Below are positions 1 through 7,482 of a stretch of DNA of 64,000 bases, piece after piece. Within the stretch, counting starts at the first letter, position 1, and each line of letters opens with the position of its first letter. Made by a program: the position numbers and the translations under genes. This DNA comes from Pseudomonadota bacterium (lineage in GTDB: Bacteria > Pseudomonadota > Alphaproteobacteria > Sphingomonadales > Sphingomonadaceae), in contig JAEWEY010000001.1 of assembly GCA_023389105.1 (NCBI GenBank), positions 1 through 64,000 on the forward strand. The letters are read 5' to 3'. Below the pieces are notes generated by a model. The model had not been told where the DNA came from and ran no database searches. It saw nothing but the letters and a program-made list of their open reading frames with translations.

Positions 1-555
1 CGGGTCCGCCGGGTCGTAGGACTGGATTACCGTCGGATATTGAGCGCTGTTACCGCCTTCAAACGACACCCAGGGAAACGCTTCCGAATAGCGCGTGCCC
101 TCGGCAATCAAAACTTGGTCACCAGCATTGCCGCCCGCGTAGCTATCGGCCACGCATTTCATGCCAGCCGCAATCGACTTTAGCGGTTTGGCTGGCTGCG
201 TTGCACTCGCACAGTCGTAGGCGTCCGAGCCTGTTGTCGAGTTGACGAAATAGCGTTTTGCGCCGGAGCGGAGAGGGAGCAGCGCGAACCCGTCCGAGTC
301 TACGCCCATCCCGACTGAAGTATCGTACTCTGCGGTAGTCGGCGCTGGGACAGCCTTTGAAACTGGCAATGTCGTTGGCGTTGGGCAGGTTTTGTTCCAA
401 GCCACCGTCGTCCCGTCCGAGCATTGAGTCCTTGCCTTCGCGCCATCTGCGCTGGCGGTTTCTTCCGCGGTTTGACCGGGTTGGATGCTGCACGCTGCCA
501 GCGAACCCGCGAGACTAATCACGGCGAGCGATTTGTTTTTACCCCGAAACCCCAT
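1..555 (-). CDS. Beta-helix (pectate-lyase-like) lipoprotein, 5' part only
   Basis: The minus strand is open from an ATG at 555-553 to the window edge, giving 185 codons of an unfinished protein. Residues 1-22 form a lipoprotein signal: basic start (GFRGKNK), hydrophobic core and lipobox L-A-A-C with Cys22, so the product should be lipid-anchored and face the periplasm or surface. After a low-complexity linker and a short CSDGTTV...NKTCP segment, a stretch near residues 108-135 (YFVNSTTGSDAYDC followed by PAKPLKSI) matches the entry strand typical of right-handed parallel beta-helix proteins such as polysaccharide lyases and surface glycan-binding proteins. The enzyme class cannot be named because the helix body and catalytic residues are outside the window. 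Its position next to a glycan-assembly cluster fits a role on an extracellular polysaccharide. Divergent from the next gene. Confidence 0.72.
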   Translation of the reverse strand, partial: MGFRGKNKSLAVISLAGSLAACSIQPGQTAEETASADGAKARTQCSDGTTVAWNKTCPTPTTLPVSKAVPAPTTAEYDTSVGMGVDSDGFALLPLRSGAKRYFVNSTTGSDAYDCASATQPAKPLKSIAAGMKCVADSYAGGNAGDQVLIAEGTRYSEAFPWVSFEGGNSAQYPTVIQSYDPADP

Positions 556-827
556 GTGTCATCCCCCCAGTGACGCTCGCGCGGTCCGTTTCCGCATTCT
601 CGTCATTTCCGAGGGATTCTGCACAACTAATCGTTCAAGAAGTCCTTATGGCCGTTTAGGAAAGTATAAAGTTGCGTTACAGTTATCTTAACCAATATCA
701 GGCTCGCGACAGCCTTTGAAATTCATCGGTAAATTATGGTCTGCACTAATTCGAAACACATGGGCCGATTTTGTTGCTACGACCCAATCCTCCCGATAAG
801 TCCGGTTCTTTTCGGGGGAGGAAGACC
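556..827. other. Divergent intergenic region with likely promoters
   Basis: About 270 bases between the divergent lipoprotein gene and the glycan operon, clearly AT-richer than most of the window (for example around 650-740). It should hold the promoters for both directions. No operator or terminator could be assigned by eye. Confidence 0.4.
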
Positions 828-1202
828 GTGAACGGCGAGACCTTCTCGCTAATCCTGCTCAATGTCGCATTGACCGCCTCAGGCCAGATTATGCTCAAGG
901 CCGGCATGGTTTCCGCTCCGGTTCAGGTAGCTATGGCGCGGGTCGACATAGTGCCTAAGGGCTTAGCCGTGGCCGGTCAGCCGCTAATATGGGCCGGCCT
1001 AGGTGCATATGGCATATCGCTCATCCTGTGGCTGGTAGTTCTTGCTCGCGTTCCTGTTAGTTCCGCCTACCCCTTTGTCGCATTGTCGATTGCGCTGACT
1101 TCGGCAGCCGGAGTGCTGCTGTACCGCGACGCTTTCTCCCTTTCCAAGCTAATCGGGACGCTGTTCATTCTGCTCGGCGTCGTCGTTTTATCACGAGGCT
1201 GA
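828..1202 (+). CDS. SMR/EamA-like small membrane transporter, probable lipid-linked sugar flippase
   Basis: A 124-residue protein with about four hydrophobic segments and the pattern VPVSSAYPFVAL near the middle, as in ArnE/ArnF and other EamA/SMR-like proteins that move undecaprenyl-phosphate-linked sugars across the inner membrane. The frame is open from 771, but GTG 828 is preferred: a strong ribosome-binding stretch (GGGGGAGGAAG, about 813-823) lies just before it, and the protein then begins with the first membrane helix. The stop at 1200-1202 is one base from the next start, so it is co-transcribed with the HAD-UbiA gene. By analogy with mycobacterial arabinose lipid carriers, a flippase next to a polyprenyl-phosphate pentosyl transferase suggests it exports that product. 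That assignment is inference; the membrane-protein call is firm. Confidence 0.72.
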   Translation: MNGETFSLILLNVALTASGQIMLKAGMVSAPVQVAMARVDIVPKGLAVAGQPLIWAGLGAYGISLILWLVVLARVPVSSAYPFVALSIALTSAAGVLLYRDAFSLSKLIGTLFILLGVVVLSRG

Positions 1203-1203
1203 G

Positions 1204-2649
1204 ATGGTAGGTGCGGGGTCGAAAATACCCTTATGCGTCGACCTTGACGGCACTTTGGTCCGTATCGATACGTTACACGAGTCGGTCTTGTTGTTGGCCA
1301 AGCAGTCACCGCTCACCTTGGCTCGAGTCCCATTCTGGCTTGCTGCCGGCAAAGCCCAACTGAAGCACCGGCTAAGCGAGCGGGTCGAACTTCACGCGCC
1401 AAGTTTGCCATATAGCGAGGACGTTCTCTCTATGATCCGGGAGGCCCGGGCAGCTGGACGCTCCACCGCGTTGGTCACCGCTTCGCCCCAAAAAGTGGCG
1501 GACGCAGTCGCCAACCACCTCGGGCTGTTCGACACGGTGCTGGCCAGCAGCGATACTCAGAACGTTTCTCATCGGATCAAAGCGAAGGCCCTGGTCGACC
1601 GTTTCGGCGCGCGCGGCTTCGATTATATTGGCAACAGCAGTGATGACCTGCCGGTGTTCGAAGTATGTCGCCGGGCGACTTTAGTCTCGTCCAATCAGAG
1701 GCTTCGTCGCCGCGCCCGTCGCGCCAACCAAGCGATCGGATTTTTCGAGAACCCCCGCGGCAGCGGGCGAACCTGGGGCAAGGCGCTACGTGTCCACCAG
1801 TGGCTAAAAAACCTGCTGATCTTTGTCCCCGCGCTTGCCGCCGGACGGATTCTGGAGCTCGGCATAGCAGTGCAGGCTGCGCTGGCGTTCGTCTCGTTCA
1901 GCCTGTTGGCCTCTGCCGTCTACCTGGTCAATGACATGATCGATTTGCAGTCAGACCGGGTGCACCGGACCAAGTGTAGGCGTCCATTCGCAAGCGGCAG
2001 GTTGCCCGTCGCGGCAGGGTTCGCCGCCGTGCCCATTCTCATTGCTGCTTCGCTGCTACTTACGAGCTTACTGCCGCCGTTATTCCTTATTGCACTGCTC
2101 GGCTATGCGGTCGCGACGACGCTCTATACGTTTCTGCTGAAACAGCAGGTGATCGTCGACATCATGATGCTGGCCGGCCTATATACCATGCGCATCCTGG
2201 CTGGGTCGGCGGCGACGGACATTCAGCCAAGCTTCTGGCTGCTGGCGTTTTCGATGTTCGTTTTCTTCTGCCTGGCTGCGATCAAGCGCTATTCTGAACT
2301 CCGCCTCGCGCTACAACAGGACAAGCCCCTTGCGGGGCGAGGTTACCTCCTTAGTGATCTGCCGGTCATCCTGGCGATTGGCGCATCAAGCGGGTTGATC
2401 AGCGTGCTAATCCTCGCCCTTTACACCCAGTCGCTGATCGTTCCGGAGACGTATCCCGCGCGGGGCTGGATTTGGCTGGTCCCACCCTTGCTTCTGTATT
2501 GGGTTGCGCGACTTTGGCTCAAGGCTGGCCGGGGCGAGATTGACGATGATCCCGTCCTTTTCGCCGCAAAAGATTGGCAGAGCCTCGGGACTGTCGGCCT
2601 CGCCGGACTTTTGTTTGTCCTCGCGCGGAGTGGCTGGTGGCCGTTTTGA
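1204..2649 (+). CDS. HAD phosphatase-UbiA fusion, polyprenyl-phosphate phosphoribosyl transferase type
   Basis: 481 residues with two domains. Residues 8-180 are a HAD-type phosphatase: DLDGT at 13-17, VTAS at 91-94 and GNSSDD at 143-148 give the usual motifs. Residues about 190-481 are a UbiA-family membrane transferase with eight or nine helices and the Asp-rich motif N243-D244...D247...D251-R-x-H254, followed by the K...RP.ASG pattern of decaprenyl-phosphate phosphoribosyltransferase relatives (Rv3806c type). Family knowledge: the UbiA part moves a phosphosugar from PRPP to polyprenyl phosphate, and a separate phosphatase then removes the 5'-phosphate. The fusion would place both steps in one chain. 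No DprE1/DprE2 epimerase genes are seen here, so the final lipid-linked pentose is unknown. It overlaps the likely start of the next gene. Confidence 0.82.
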   Translation: MVGAGSKIPLCVDLDGTLVRIDTLHESVLLLAKQSPLTLARVPFWLAAGKAQLKHRLSERVELHAPSLPYSEDVLSMIREARAAGRSTALVTASPQKVADAVANHLGLFDTVLASSDTQNVSHRIKAKALVDRFGARGFDYIGNSSDDLPVFEVCRRATLVSSNQRLRRRARRANQAIGFFENPRGSGRTWGKALRVHQWLKNLLIFVPALAAGRILELGIAVQAALAFVSFSLLASAVYLVNDMIDLQSDRVHRTKCRRPFASGRLPVAAGFAAVPILIAASLLLTSLLPPLFLIALLGYAVATTLYTFLLKQQVIVDIMMLAGLYTMRILAGSAATDIQPSFWLLAFSMFVFFCLAAIKRYSELRLALQQDKPLAGRGYLLSDLPVILAIGASSGLISVLILALYTQSLIVPETYPARGWIWLVPPLLLYWVARLWLKAGRGEIDDDPVLFAAKDWQSLGTVGLAGLLFVLARSGWWPF

Positions 2650-3920
2650 GAAAATATTGGAGCTACCGACACTCGTGGGTAACGATTCTGATCTTTGGAT
2701 TCGCGCTTCGTCTCGTCTGGGCGCTAGCCCTGCCGGTCCAGCCCATATCCGATAGTGCAGCTTACGACCAACTGGCGTGGAACATCGCCAGTCGCGGATC
2801 CTACGAGTGGAATAACGGAGATATCACCGCCTATTGGCCGGTCGGCACCGCATTCATTTACTCTATCCTATTCCGACTGTTCGGTCACAGCTACGGACCA
2901 ATCGCAGCCCTGAACGTGATGATTGGGACGCTTAGCATTGCCTTAACGATGGAGCTGGCGCGCCGGTGGTTCTCTGGTCGGGCATCGCTCGCTGCGGGGG
3001 CGTTGTTAGCGTTTTGGCCGAGTCAGATCGAGTTCACCACGATCCTGGCGTCCGAACTGCCATTCAATTTTATGTTGCTGCTCGCGCTCTGGTTAACTTC
3101 GGTCGCGCCGATCCGCTCGTGGCCTTTGCGCGGACTGGTCACGGGGATCTCACTAGCTGGCGCGTCATACATTCGGCCGACGGCGCTGCCGCTCGTGGTG
3201 CTGGTTGCTGCAGCATTGATCTGGTCGTCGAAGGTCAAATGGCAATTTTTGGCGCAATTTGTAGGCGCAGCAATCATCGCGATGGCCGTCTGCGTTGCGC
3301 CATGGACGCTGCGCAACGAACGCCAGCTCGGAGCGCGGGTACTAATCTCGACCAACGGTCCGGCGAACTTTTGGATGGGCAATAACCCCAACGCTAACGG
3401 GGCTTACATGCCGCTGCCGGACGATGTCGCGGGTATGGACGAAGTGGCCCGCTCGAAACTGCTAAGTGATCGCGCAAAGCAGTTTGTTGCGATGCAACCC
3501 GCGCACGCCGCGTGGCTAGTCGTTCGCAAAATCATCATCACCCACGACCGCGAAACGATTGGAGTTTCGTGGAACGAGCCGGCGCTCGGCGCGAAGTTGG
3601 GAAACACAGGCGTTAAAGTGGCGAAGGCCATTTCGACGCTCTACTGGTGGCTCGCGCTGGCTCTGGCCTTTACCGCGGTCGCCATATTGACCAAACGCGA
3701 GAAGATTAGGGGCATGTTCCACCCGACCGTACTCGCTTGGGGATATTTTGCGCTGATCCACGGTGTTACGGTCGGCGCAGACCGCTACCATTTTCCCAGC
3801 ATCCCATTCATCGCAATGCTGGCGGGGACCATTCTGGAGCGCATCGCTTGGACGCTATTTGATTGGGCGGATGAGACGTCGAGACGCCCGGAGTCAGCGC
3901 GTGCCGGTGCGGGACAATAA
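2637..3920 (+). CDS. GT39/ArnT-like membrane glycosyltransferase
   Basis: About 427 residues with roughly 10-11 hydrophobic segments. Just after the first helix comes the periplasmic loop P-I-S-D39-S-A-A-Y-D44, the acidic loop typical of GT-C enzymes (GT39/GT83, ArnT and Pmt relatives) that use polyprenyl-phosphate sugars as donors on the outer face of the inner membrane. The region around 3340-3420 encodes NGPANFWMGNNPNANG, also typical of this family. The frame is open further upstream, but GTG 2637 has a GGAG at 2627-2630 with 6-nt spacing, and TTG 2646 is another option; both overlap the HAD-UbiA gene. It probably uses the sugar made and flipped by the two upstream genes. Acceptor unknown. 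Confidence 0.75.
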   Translation: MAVLRKYWSYRHSWVTILIFGFALRLVWALALPVQPISDSAAYDQLAWNIASRGSYEWNNGDITAYWPVGTAFIYSILFRLFGHSYGPIAALNVMIGTLSIALTMELARRWFSGRASLAAGALLAFWPSQIEFTTILASELPFNFMLLLALWLTSVAPIRSWPLRGLVTGISLAGASYIRPTALPLVVLVAAALIWSSKVKWQFLAQFVGAAIIAMAVCVAPWTLRNERQLGARVLISTNGPANFWMGNNPNANGAYMPLPDDVAGMDEVARSKLLSDRAKQFVAMQPAHAAWLVVRKIIITHDRETIGVSWNEPALGAKLGNTGVKVAKAISTLYWWLALALAFTAVAILTKREKIRGMFHPTVLAWGYFALIHGVTVGADRYHFPSIPFIAMLAGTILERIAWTLFDWADETSRRPESARAGAGQ

Positions 3921-3978
3921 GCATTCGTCCGAGCTTCCATTCTTGTTCCGATATTCAGGTGCCGCTAGCTTTCTAGCG

Positions 3979-5097
3979 ATGAATGTCCCGATAAATGATT
4001 TGCAGCGCGTATTTCGCTCGAATGAGGCGGCGCTTACGGACGCCGTTCAATCGGTGTTGGCGACCGGATGGTGGCTGAACGGTCGTCAGCATGAGCTCTT
4101 CTGCAAGGAATTTGCAGGCTATGTCGGCACTTCGAAGTGCATCGGAGTGGCGAACGGAACGGACGCGCTTGAAATTGCCATGCGGACTCTCATCGACGTT
4201 CGCGAACTCGACCGAACGGAGGTGGTTACAGTCCCCAACGCCGGCGGCTATTCAACCATAGCTTGCAGAGTGCTTGGGCTCGTGCCTGTGTATGCCGATA
4301 TCGATGAGCAAACACAGCTAGCGGACCTTGACTCCGTTCTCTCCTGCGTAGGTGACAATACTGCGTTTGTGTTGGCTACTCACCTTTACGGCGGTGCCAT
4401 CGACGTTGGGCGCTTGCGTCAGATGTTGGATACGAATGGCTATACTGCAATCCCGATCTTGGAGGACTGCGCGCAGGCTCATGGCGCCCGTTCCAATGGG
4501 ACTGTTGTTGGCGGCCTTGGCGATATCGCAGCCTTCAGTTTCTATCCGACCAAAAATCTCGGCGCTTTGGGCGACGCTGGAGCCATCCTCACTTCCGGTG
4601 AGGATCTTGCTCAAGCGGCGATGTCGCTCAGACAATACGGCTGGGAAGAAAAATACCGAGTTGTCTCCAGTGGCGGCCGCAATTCGCGTATGGACGAAAT
4701 TCAGGCTGCAGCTCTCAGAGTTCTGCTTCCACGACTCAACGACAACAACGCGAAGCGACGGCGCGTGCTGAAAGCTTACATTGAAGCCGCGCCGAAAGGT
4801 GTCACAGTAGTCGACGCCGGCGAAGGATCAGTGGCCCATTTAGCAGTGCTGCTTTGCGAGGATCGCGACAGTCTACGGGCCTACCTTGGCTCACGCGGTG
4901 TTGGGACCGACGTACACTACCCGATTTTGGATTGCGATCAGGAGGCGTGGCAGAGTTTGCCGTATAAGATTGCGCCCAGCGGCGTGCCAGTAGCGCGACG
5001 GTGCGTCGATCAGATTCTCACGATTCCATGTTTTCCAGAAATGACGGATGCCGAACTCGACCAGGTTTGTGACGCTCTTTCAAGTTGGCAGAAATGA
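3979..5097 (+). CDS. DegT/DnrJ/EryC1-family PLP-dependent sugar aminotransferase
   Basis: 372 residues beginning at ATG 3979 (MNVPINDLQR, the standard start for the family). PLP features are visible: GTDAL at 60-64, D163 in LEDCAQAHGA to pair with the pyridine nitrogen, and the Schiff-base lysine K192 in FYPTKNLGALGDAGA. The family transfers an amino group from glutamate to keto-sugar nucleotides. With the downstream ketoisomerase-acetyltransferase fusion, the natural reading is an FdtB/QdtB-type enzyme forming a dTDP-3-amino-3,6-dideoxyhexose (Fuc3N or Qui3N). That is inferred from context, since RmlA and RmlB are not in the window. Its stop overlaps the next start (ATGA at 5094-5097). Confidence 0.85.
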   Translation: MNVPINDLQRVFRSNEAALTDAVQSVLATGWWLNGRQHELFCKEFAGYVGTSKCIGVANGTDALEIAMRTLIDVRELDRTEVVTVPNAGGYSTIACRVLGLVPVYADIDEQTQLADLDSVLSCVGDNTAFVLATHLYGGAIDVGRLRQMLDTNGYTAIPILEDCAQAHGARSNGTVVGGLGDIAAFSFYPTKNLGALGDAGAILTSGEDLAQAAMSLRQYGWEEKYRVVSSGGRNSRMDEIQAAALRVLLPRLNDNNAKRRRVLKAYIEAAPKGVTVVDAGEGSVAHLAVLLCEDRDSLRAYLGSRGVGTDVHYPILDCDQEAWQSLPYKIAPSGVPVARRCVDQILTIPCFPEMTDAELDQVCDALSSWQK

Positions 5098-6107
5098 ACG
5101 TTGGAAGCACGACCAAGCGCGATGGAACTGAGGTCGTTCGTCGCAGCCTAGTGATTCCCGTTTATCGGAATGAAGAAAATATTCCAAAGCTTCTGAGAGC
5201 GCTTGAGGGTTTGTGCCTCAAACTTTCGGGTATGGAAGTTATCTGCGTCGTCGACGGTTCACCCGATCGTTCGGGTGAAATGCTCATCGACGCGGTTGAA
5301 CGCTCGACGTTTCCCCTTCGAGTGATTTTCCACAGCCGTAACTTCGGATCGTTCACTGCGATCAGGACGGGCCTGGAATTTGCTAGCGGAGGAACAGTGG
5401 CAGTCATGGCTGCCGACCTTCAAGAGCCCCCAGAACTTGTCGTGGACCTTTTCGCGGTTTTGGATCGCGGCGAGGCAGACGTTGTCTTCGGGCGGCGCGT
5501 CACGCGACGCGATTCATTGATACGCGATACGCTCTCGAATATATTTTGGTGGACATATCGGAAGGTCGCCATCGGCGATATCCCACCGGGTGGTGTCGAT
5601 ATTTTTGCGGTCAATCGCGCTGCCGTCGACGCCGTCCTCCGCATTGAAGAACCCAACAGTTCCTTGATTGCACAACTCTTTTGGATTGGATTTCGGCGAG
5701 CGTTCGTGCCTTACGCTCGTCGCGAACGTGAAGACGGGCAGAGCGCCTGGAGCTTGAGCCGCAGGGTTCGCTATATGGTGGACAGCATCGTCTCCTTCAC
5801 CGATCTCCCGATCATGTTTGTTTTGTGGTTCGGTCTGGTAGGCTGCATCCTAAGCTTGCTGGCCGGCTCCATCATCGGCTTGCTGCGTATCGCCGGACAG
5901 ATACAGGTGCCCGGCTATGCGGGGTTGGCTTTGCTAGTGACCTTTTCAACTTCAGCGAGCTTGGCAGTTCAGGGCATTCTCGGCCTATACCTCTGGCGAA
6001 CTTTCGAAAACACGAAGCGGCGTCCGCTTCGCCTCGTTGCACGTGTGGTTCAACGAGATTCTGCGACGATTCCCTTACAACCTGTCGAGAAGCGGGACGG
6101 ACAGTGA
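5094..6107 (+). CDS. GT2 polyprenyl-phosphate glycosyltransferase (DPM1/ArnC/GtrB-like)
   Basis: 337 residues. The N-terminal GT-A domain shows VIPVYRNEENI at 20-30, VVDGSPD near 52-58, FHSRNFGSFTAIRTGLE at 79-95 and A-D108-LQEPPE in place of the usual DxD, all characteristic of DPM1/ArnC/GtrB enzymes. Two membrane helices follow near residues 240-300 and anchor it to the cytoplasmic side. It should transfer a sugar from a nucleotide donor to undecaprenyl phosphate. ATG 5094 is chosen for its 4-nt ATGA overlap with the aminotransferase stop; TTG 5085 is possible. Followed with a 4-nt overlap by the sugar-nucleotide enzyme and then by GtrA, the classic partner for flipping this product. Confidence 0.83.
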   Translation: MNVGSTTKRDGTEVVRRSLVIPVYRNEENIPKLLRALEGLCLKLSGMEVICVVDGSPDRSGEMLIDAVERSTFPLRVIFHSRNFGSFTAIRTGLEFASGGTVAVMAADLQEPPELVVDLFAVLDRGEADVVFGRRVTRRDSLIRDTLSNIFWWTYRKVAIGDIPPGGVDIFAVNRAAVDAVLRIEEPNSSLIAQLFWIGFRRAFVPYARREREDGQSAWSLSRRVRYMVDSIVSFTDLPIMFVLWFGLVGCILSLLAGSIIGLLRIAGQIQVPGYAGLALLVTFSTSASLAVQGILGLYLWRTFENTKRRPLRLVARVVQRDSATIPLQPVEKRDGQ

Positions 6108-7060
6108 GCCAAATGGAGGTCTTTGTTCATCCAAACGGAATTTGTGAAAGCAATTCGGTAGGAGCGGGCACGCGCATTTGGGCCTTCGCTCACGTTCTGC
6201 CGGGCGCGAAAATCGGTTCCGGTTGCAACATCTGCGACAATGTATTCATCGAGAATGACGTTGTCGTGGGCGACAACGTCACCGTGAAATGTGGCGTTCA
6301 GCTGTGGGATGGCTTGCGCGTGGGCAACCAAGTTTTCATCGGTCCGAATGCTACTTTCACGAATGATCGGTTTCCCCGCTCTAAAGATTATCCGGACGAG
6401 TTCCTTCAAACCGTCCTAGAAAATGGTGTTTCAATAGGCGCCAATGCCACGATACTCCCAGGGTTACGCATTGGCGCGGGGGCGATGGTAGGAGCCGGAG
6501 CGGTTGTCACTCGCGATGTGCCTCCGAATGCCATTGTTGTTGGTAATCCGGCAATTATCGTTAGCTATCAACCAAGCTCAACCGCGCGTCACCCACAATC
6601 TTTGCAGACGGCTGGCAACCCTGTTGAAGTAGGTACTCGGACGACTTTAGGTGTCGGAAAATGCTGGGTCGAGCGGCTACCAAATTTCGCTGACATGCGC
6701 GGAAGTTTGTCGGTTTTGGAAGAAGGTCATGGCCTGCCATTCGTACCCAGACGTGTTTTCCTGGTTTACGATGTACCAAGCAGGGACGTGCGGGGCGAAC
6801 ATGCTCATCTGAAGTGCGAGCAGTTTTTGGTCGCGGCTCGAGGGGGACTTTCCGTCGTCCTTGACGATGGCAACTCACGGGCAGAGGTGCGACTCAACAC
6901 GCCGTCATTGGGCCTTTACCTATCGCCAATGGTTTGGGGCATTCAGTACAAGTTTGATGATGACGCCGTCCTAATGGTGGCCGCTTCAGAGGGTTACGAC
7001 GCGTCAGATTACATTCGTGATTACGCGACGTTCCGACAAATGACCGATAACCCGCAATGA
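6104..7060 (+). CDS. Bifunctional hexapeptide N-acetyltransferase-FdtA-like 3,4-ketoisomerase
   Basis: About 318 residues with two halves. Residues 1-155 are a left-handed beta-helix of hexapeptide repeats (VFIENDVVVGDNVTVKCG, ILPGLRIGAGAMVGAGAVVTRDV), like FdtC/WbbJ acetyltransferases. Residues about 185-318 are a cupin of the FdtA/WxcM C-terminal family with the RGEHAHLKCEQFL signature holding the catalytic histidines. In dTDP-Fuc3NAc or dTDP-Qui3NAc synthesis these are the acetylation and the 3,4-keto shift on either side of the aminotransferase. Such WxcM-like fusions are known. GTG 6104 overlaps the GT2 stop by 4 nt (GTGA); ATG 6113 is the alternative. The end overlaps GtrA. Which epimer is made cannot be told from the sequence. 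Confidence 0.82.
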   Translation: MSQMEVFVHPNGICESNSVGAGTRIWAFAHVLPGAKIGSGCNICDNVFIENDVVVGDNVTVKCGVQLWDGLRVGNQVFIGPNATFTNDRFPRSKDYPDEFLQTVLENGVSIGANATILPGLRIGAGAMVGAGAVVTRDVPPNAIVVGNPAIIVSYQPSSTARHPQSLQTAGNPVEVGTRTTLGVGKCWVERLPNFADMRGSLSVLEEGHGLPFVPRRVFLVYDVPSRDVRGEHAHLKCEQFLVAARGGLSVVLDDGNSRAEVRLNTPSLGLYLSPMVWGIQYKFDDDAVLMVAASEGYDASDYIRDYATFRQMTDNPQ

Positions 7061-7482
7061 TGGTTCAATCGCTTCGCTACCGATTGGCGGCGGATGGGTG
7101 GCGTTTTGGGTTGGCAGGCGCCGCAAACACGCTGACAACCTTGGTTATCTATCAGCTTTTGCTGTTTTTCGTACCGGCTTGGCTCGCCTATGCAATTAGC
7201 TGGTTGGTCGGATTCTCCTTCGTGGTTATCTTCTACCCTTCGCGGGTCTTTGCCGGCGCTCGACGAGATGCAGGCGCCCGGTTGTGGTTCGGTGTTGCGT
7301 ACGTCGTCGTCTTCTTTCTCGGTCTTGGGTTGCTCAGATTCGCCATCTTCTCCGGCTTGCCCCCAAGCGTCGCGATATTTGGCGTCATGGCGGTAACGAC
7401 CGCCGTGAATTTTGGGCTTGGCCGATGGTTGCTCACGAGACCGGCCGCCAAAAGATCGAGAGTATCTGGCTCGAGCATATGA
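7057..7482 (+). CDS. GtrA-family membrane protein, probable polyprenyl-phosphate-sugar flippase
   Basis: 141 residues with four hydrophobic helices and the GtrA pattern: FGLAGAANTLTTLVIYQLL at the first helix, an FYPSRVF loop (usual form N.xxxRxFVF), and AVTTAVNFGLGRWL at the last. GtrA proteins move undecaprenyl-phosphate-linked sugars to the periplasmic face and are usually encoded next to a DPM1-like GT2, as here. ATG 7057 overlaps the previous stop (ATGA), and the 3' end overlaps the next start (ATGA at 7479-7482), so translation of the module is tightly coupled. Confidence 0.82.
   Translation: MMVQSLRYRLAADGWRFGLAGAANTLTTLVIYQLLLFFVPAWLAYAISWLVGFSFVVIFYPSRVFAGARRDAGARLWFGVAYVVVFFLGLGLLRFAIFSGLPPSVAIFGVMAVTTAVNFGLGRWLLTRPAAKRSRVSGSSI

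Noticed and set aside
143..493. 116-codon minus-strand frame
   Set aside because: It overlaps the lipoprotein gene in another frame. The lipoprotein frame has a signal peptide, lipobox and family-like sequence; this frame is Arg-rich shadow sequence.
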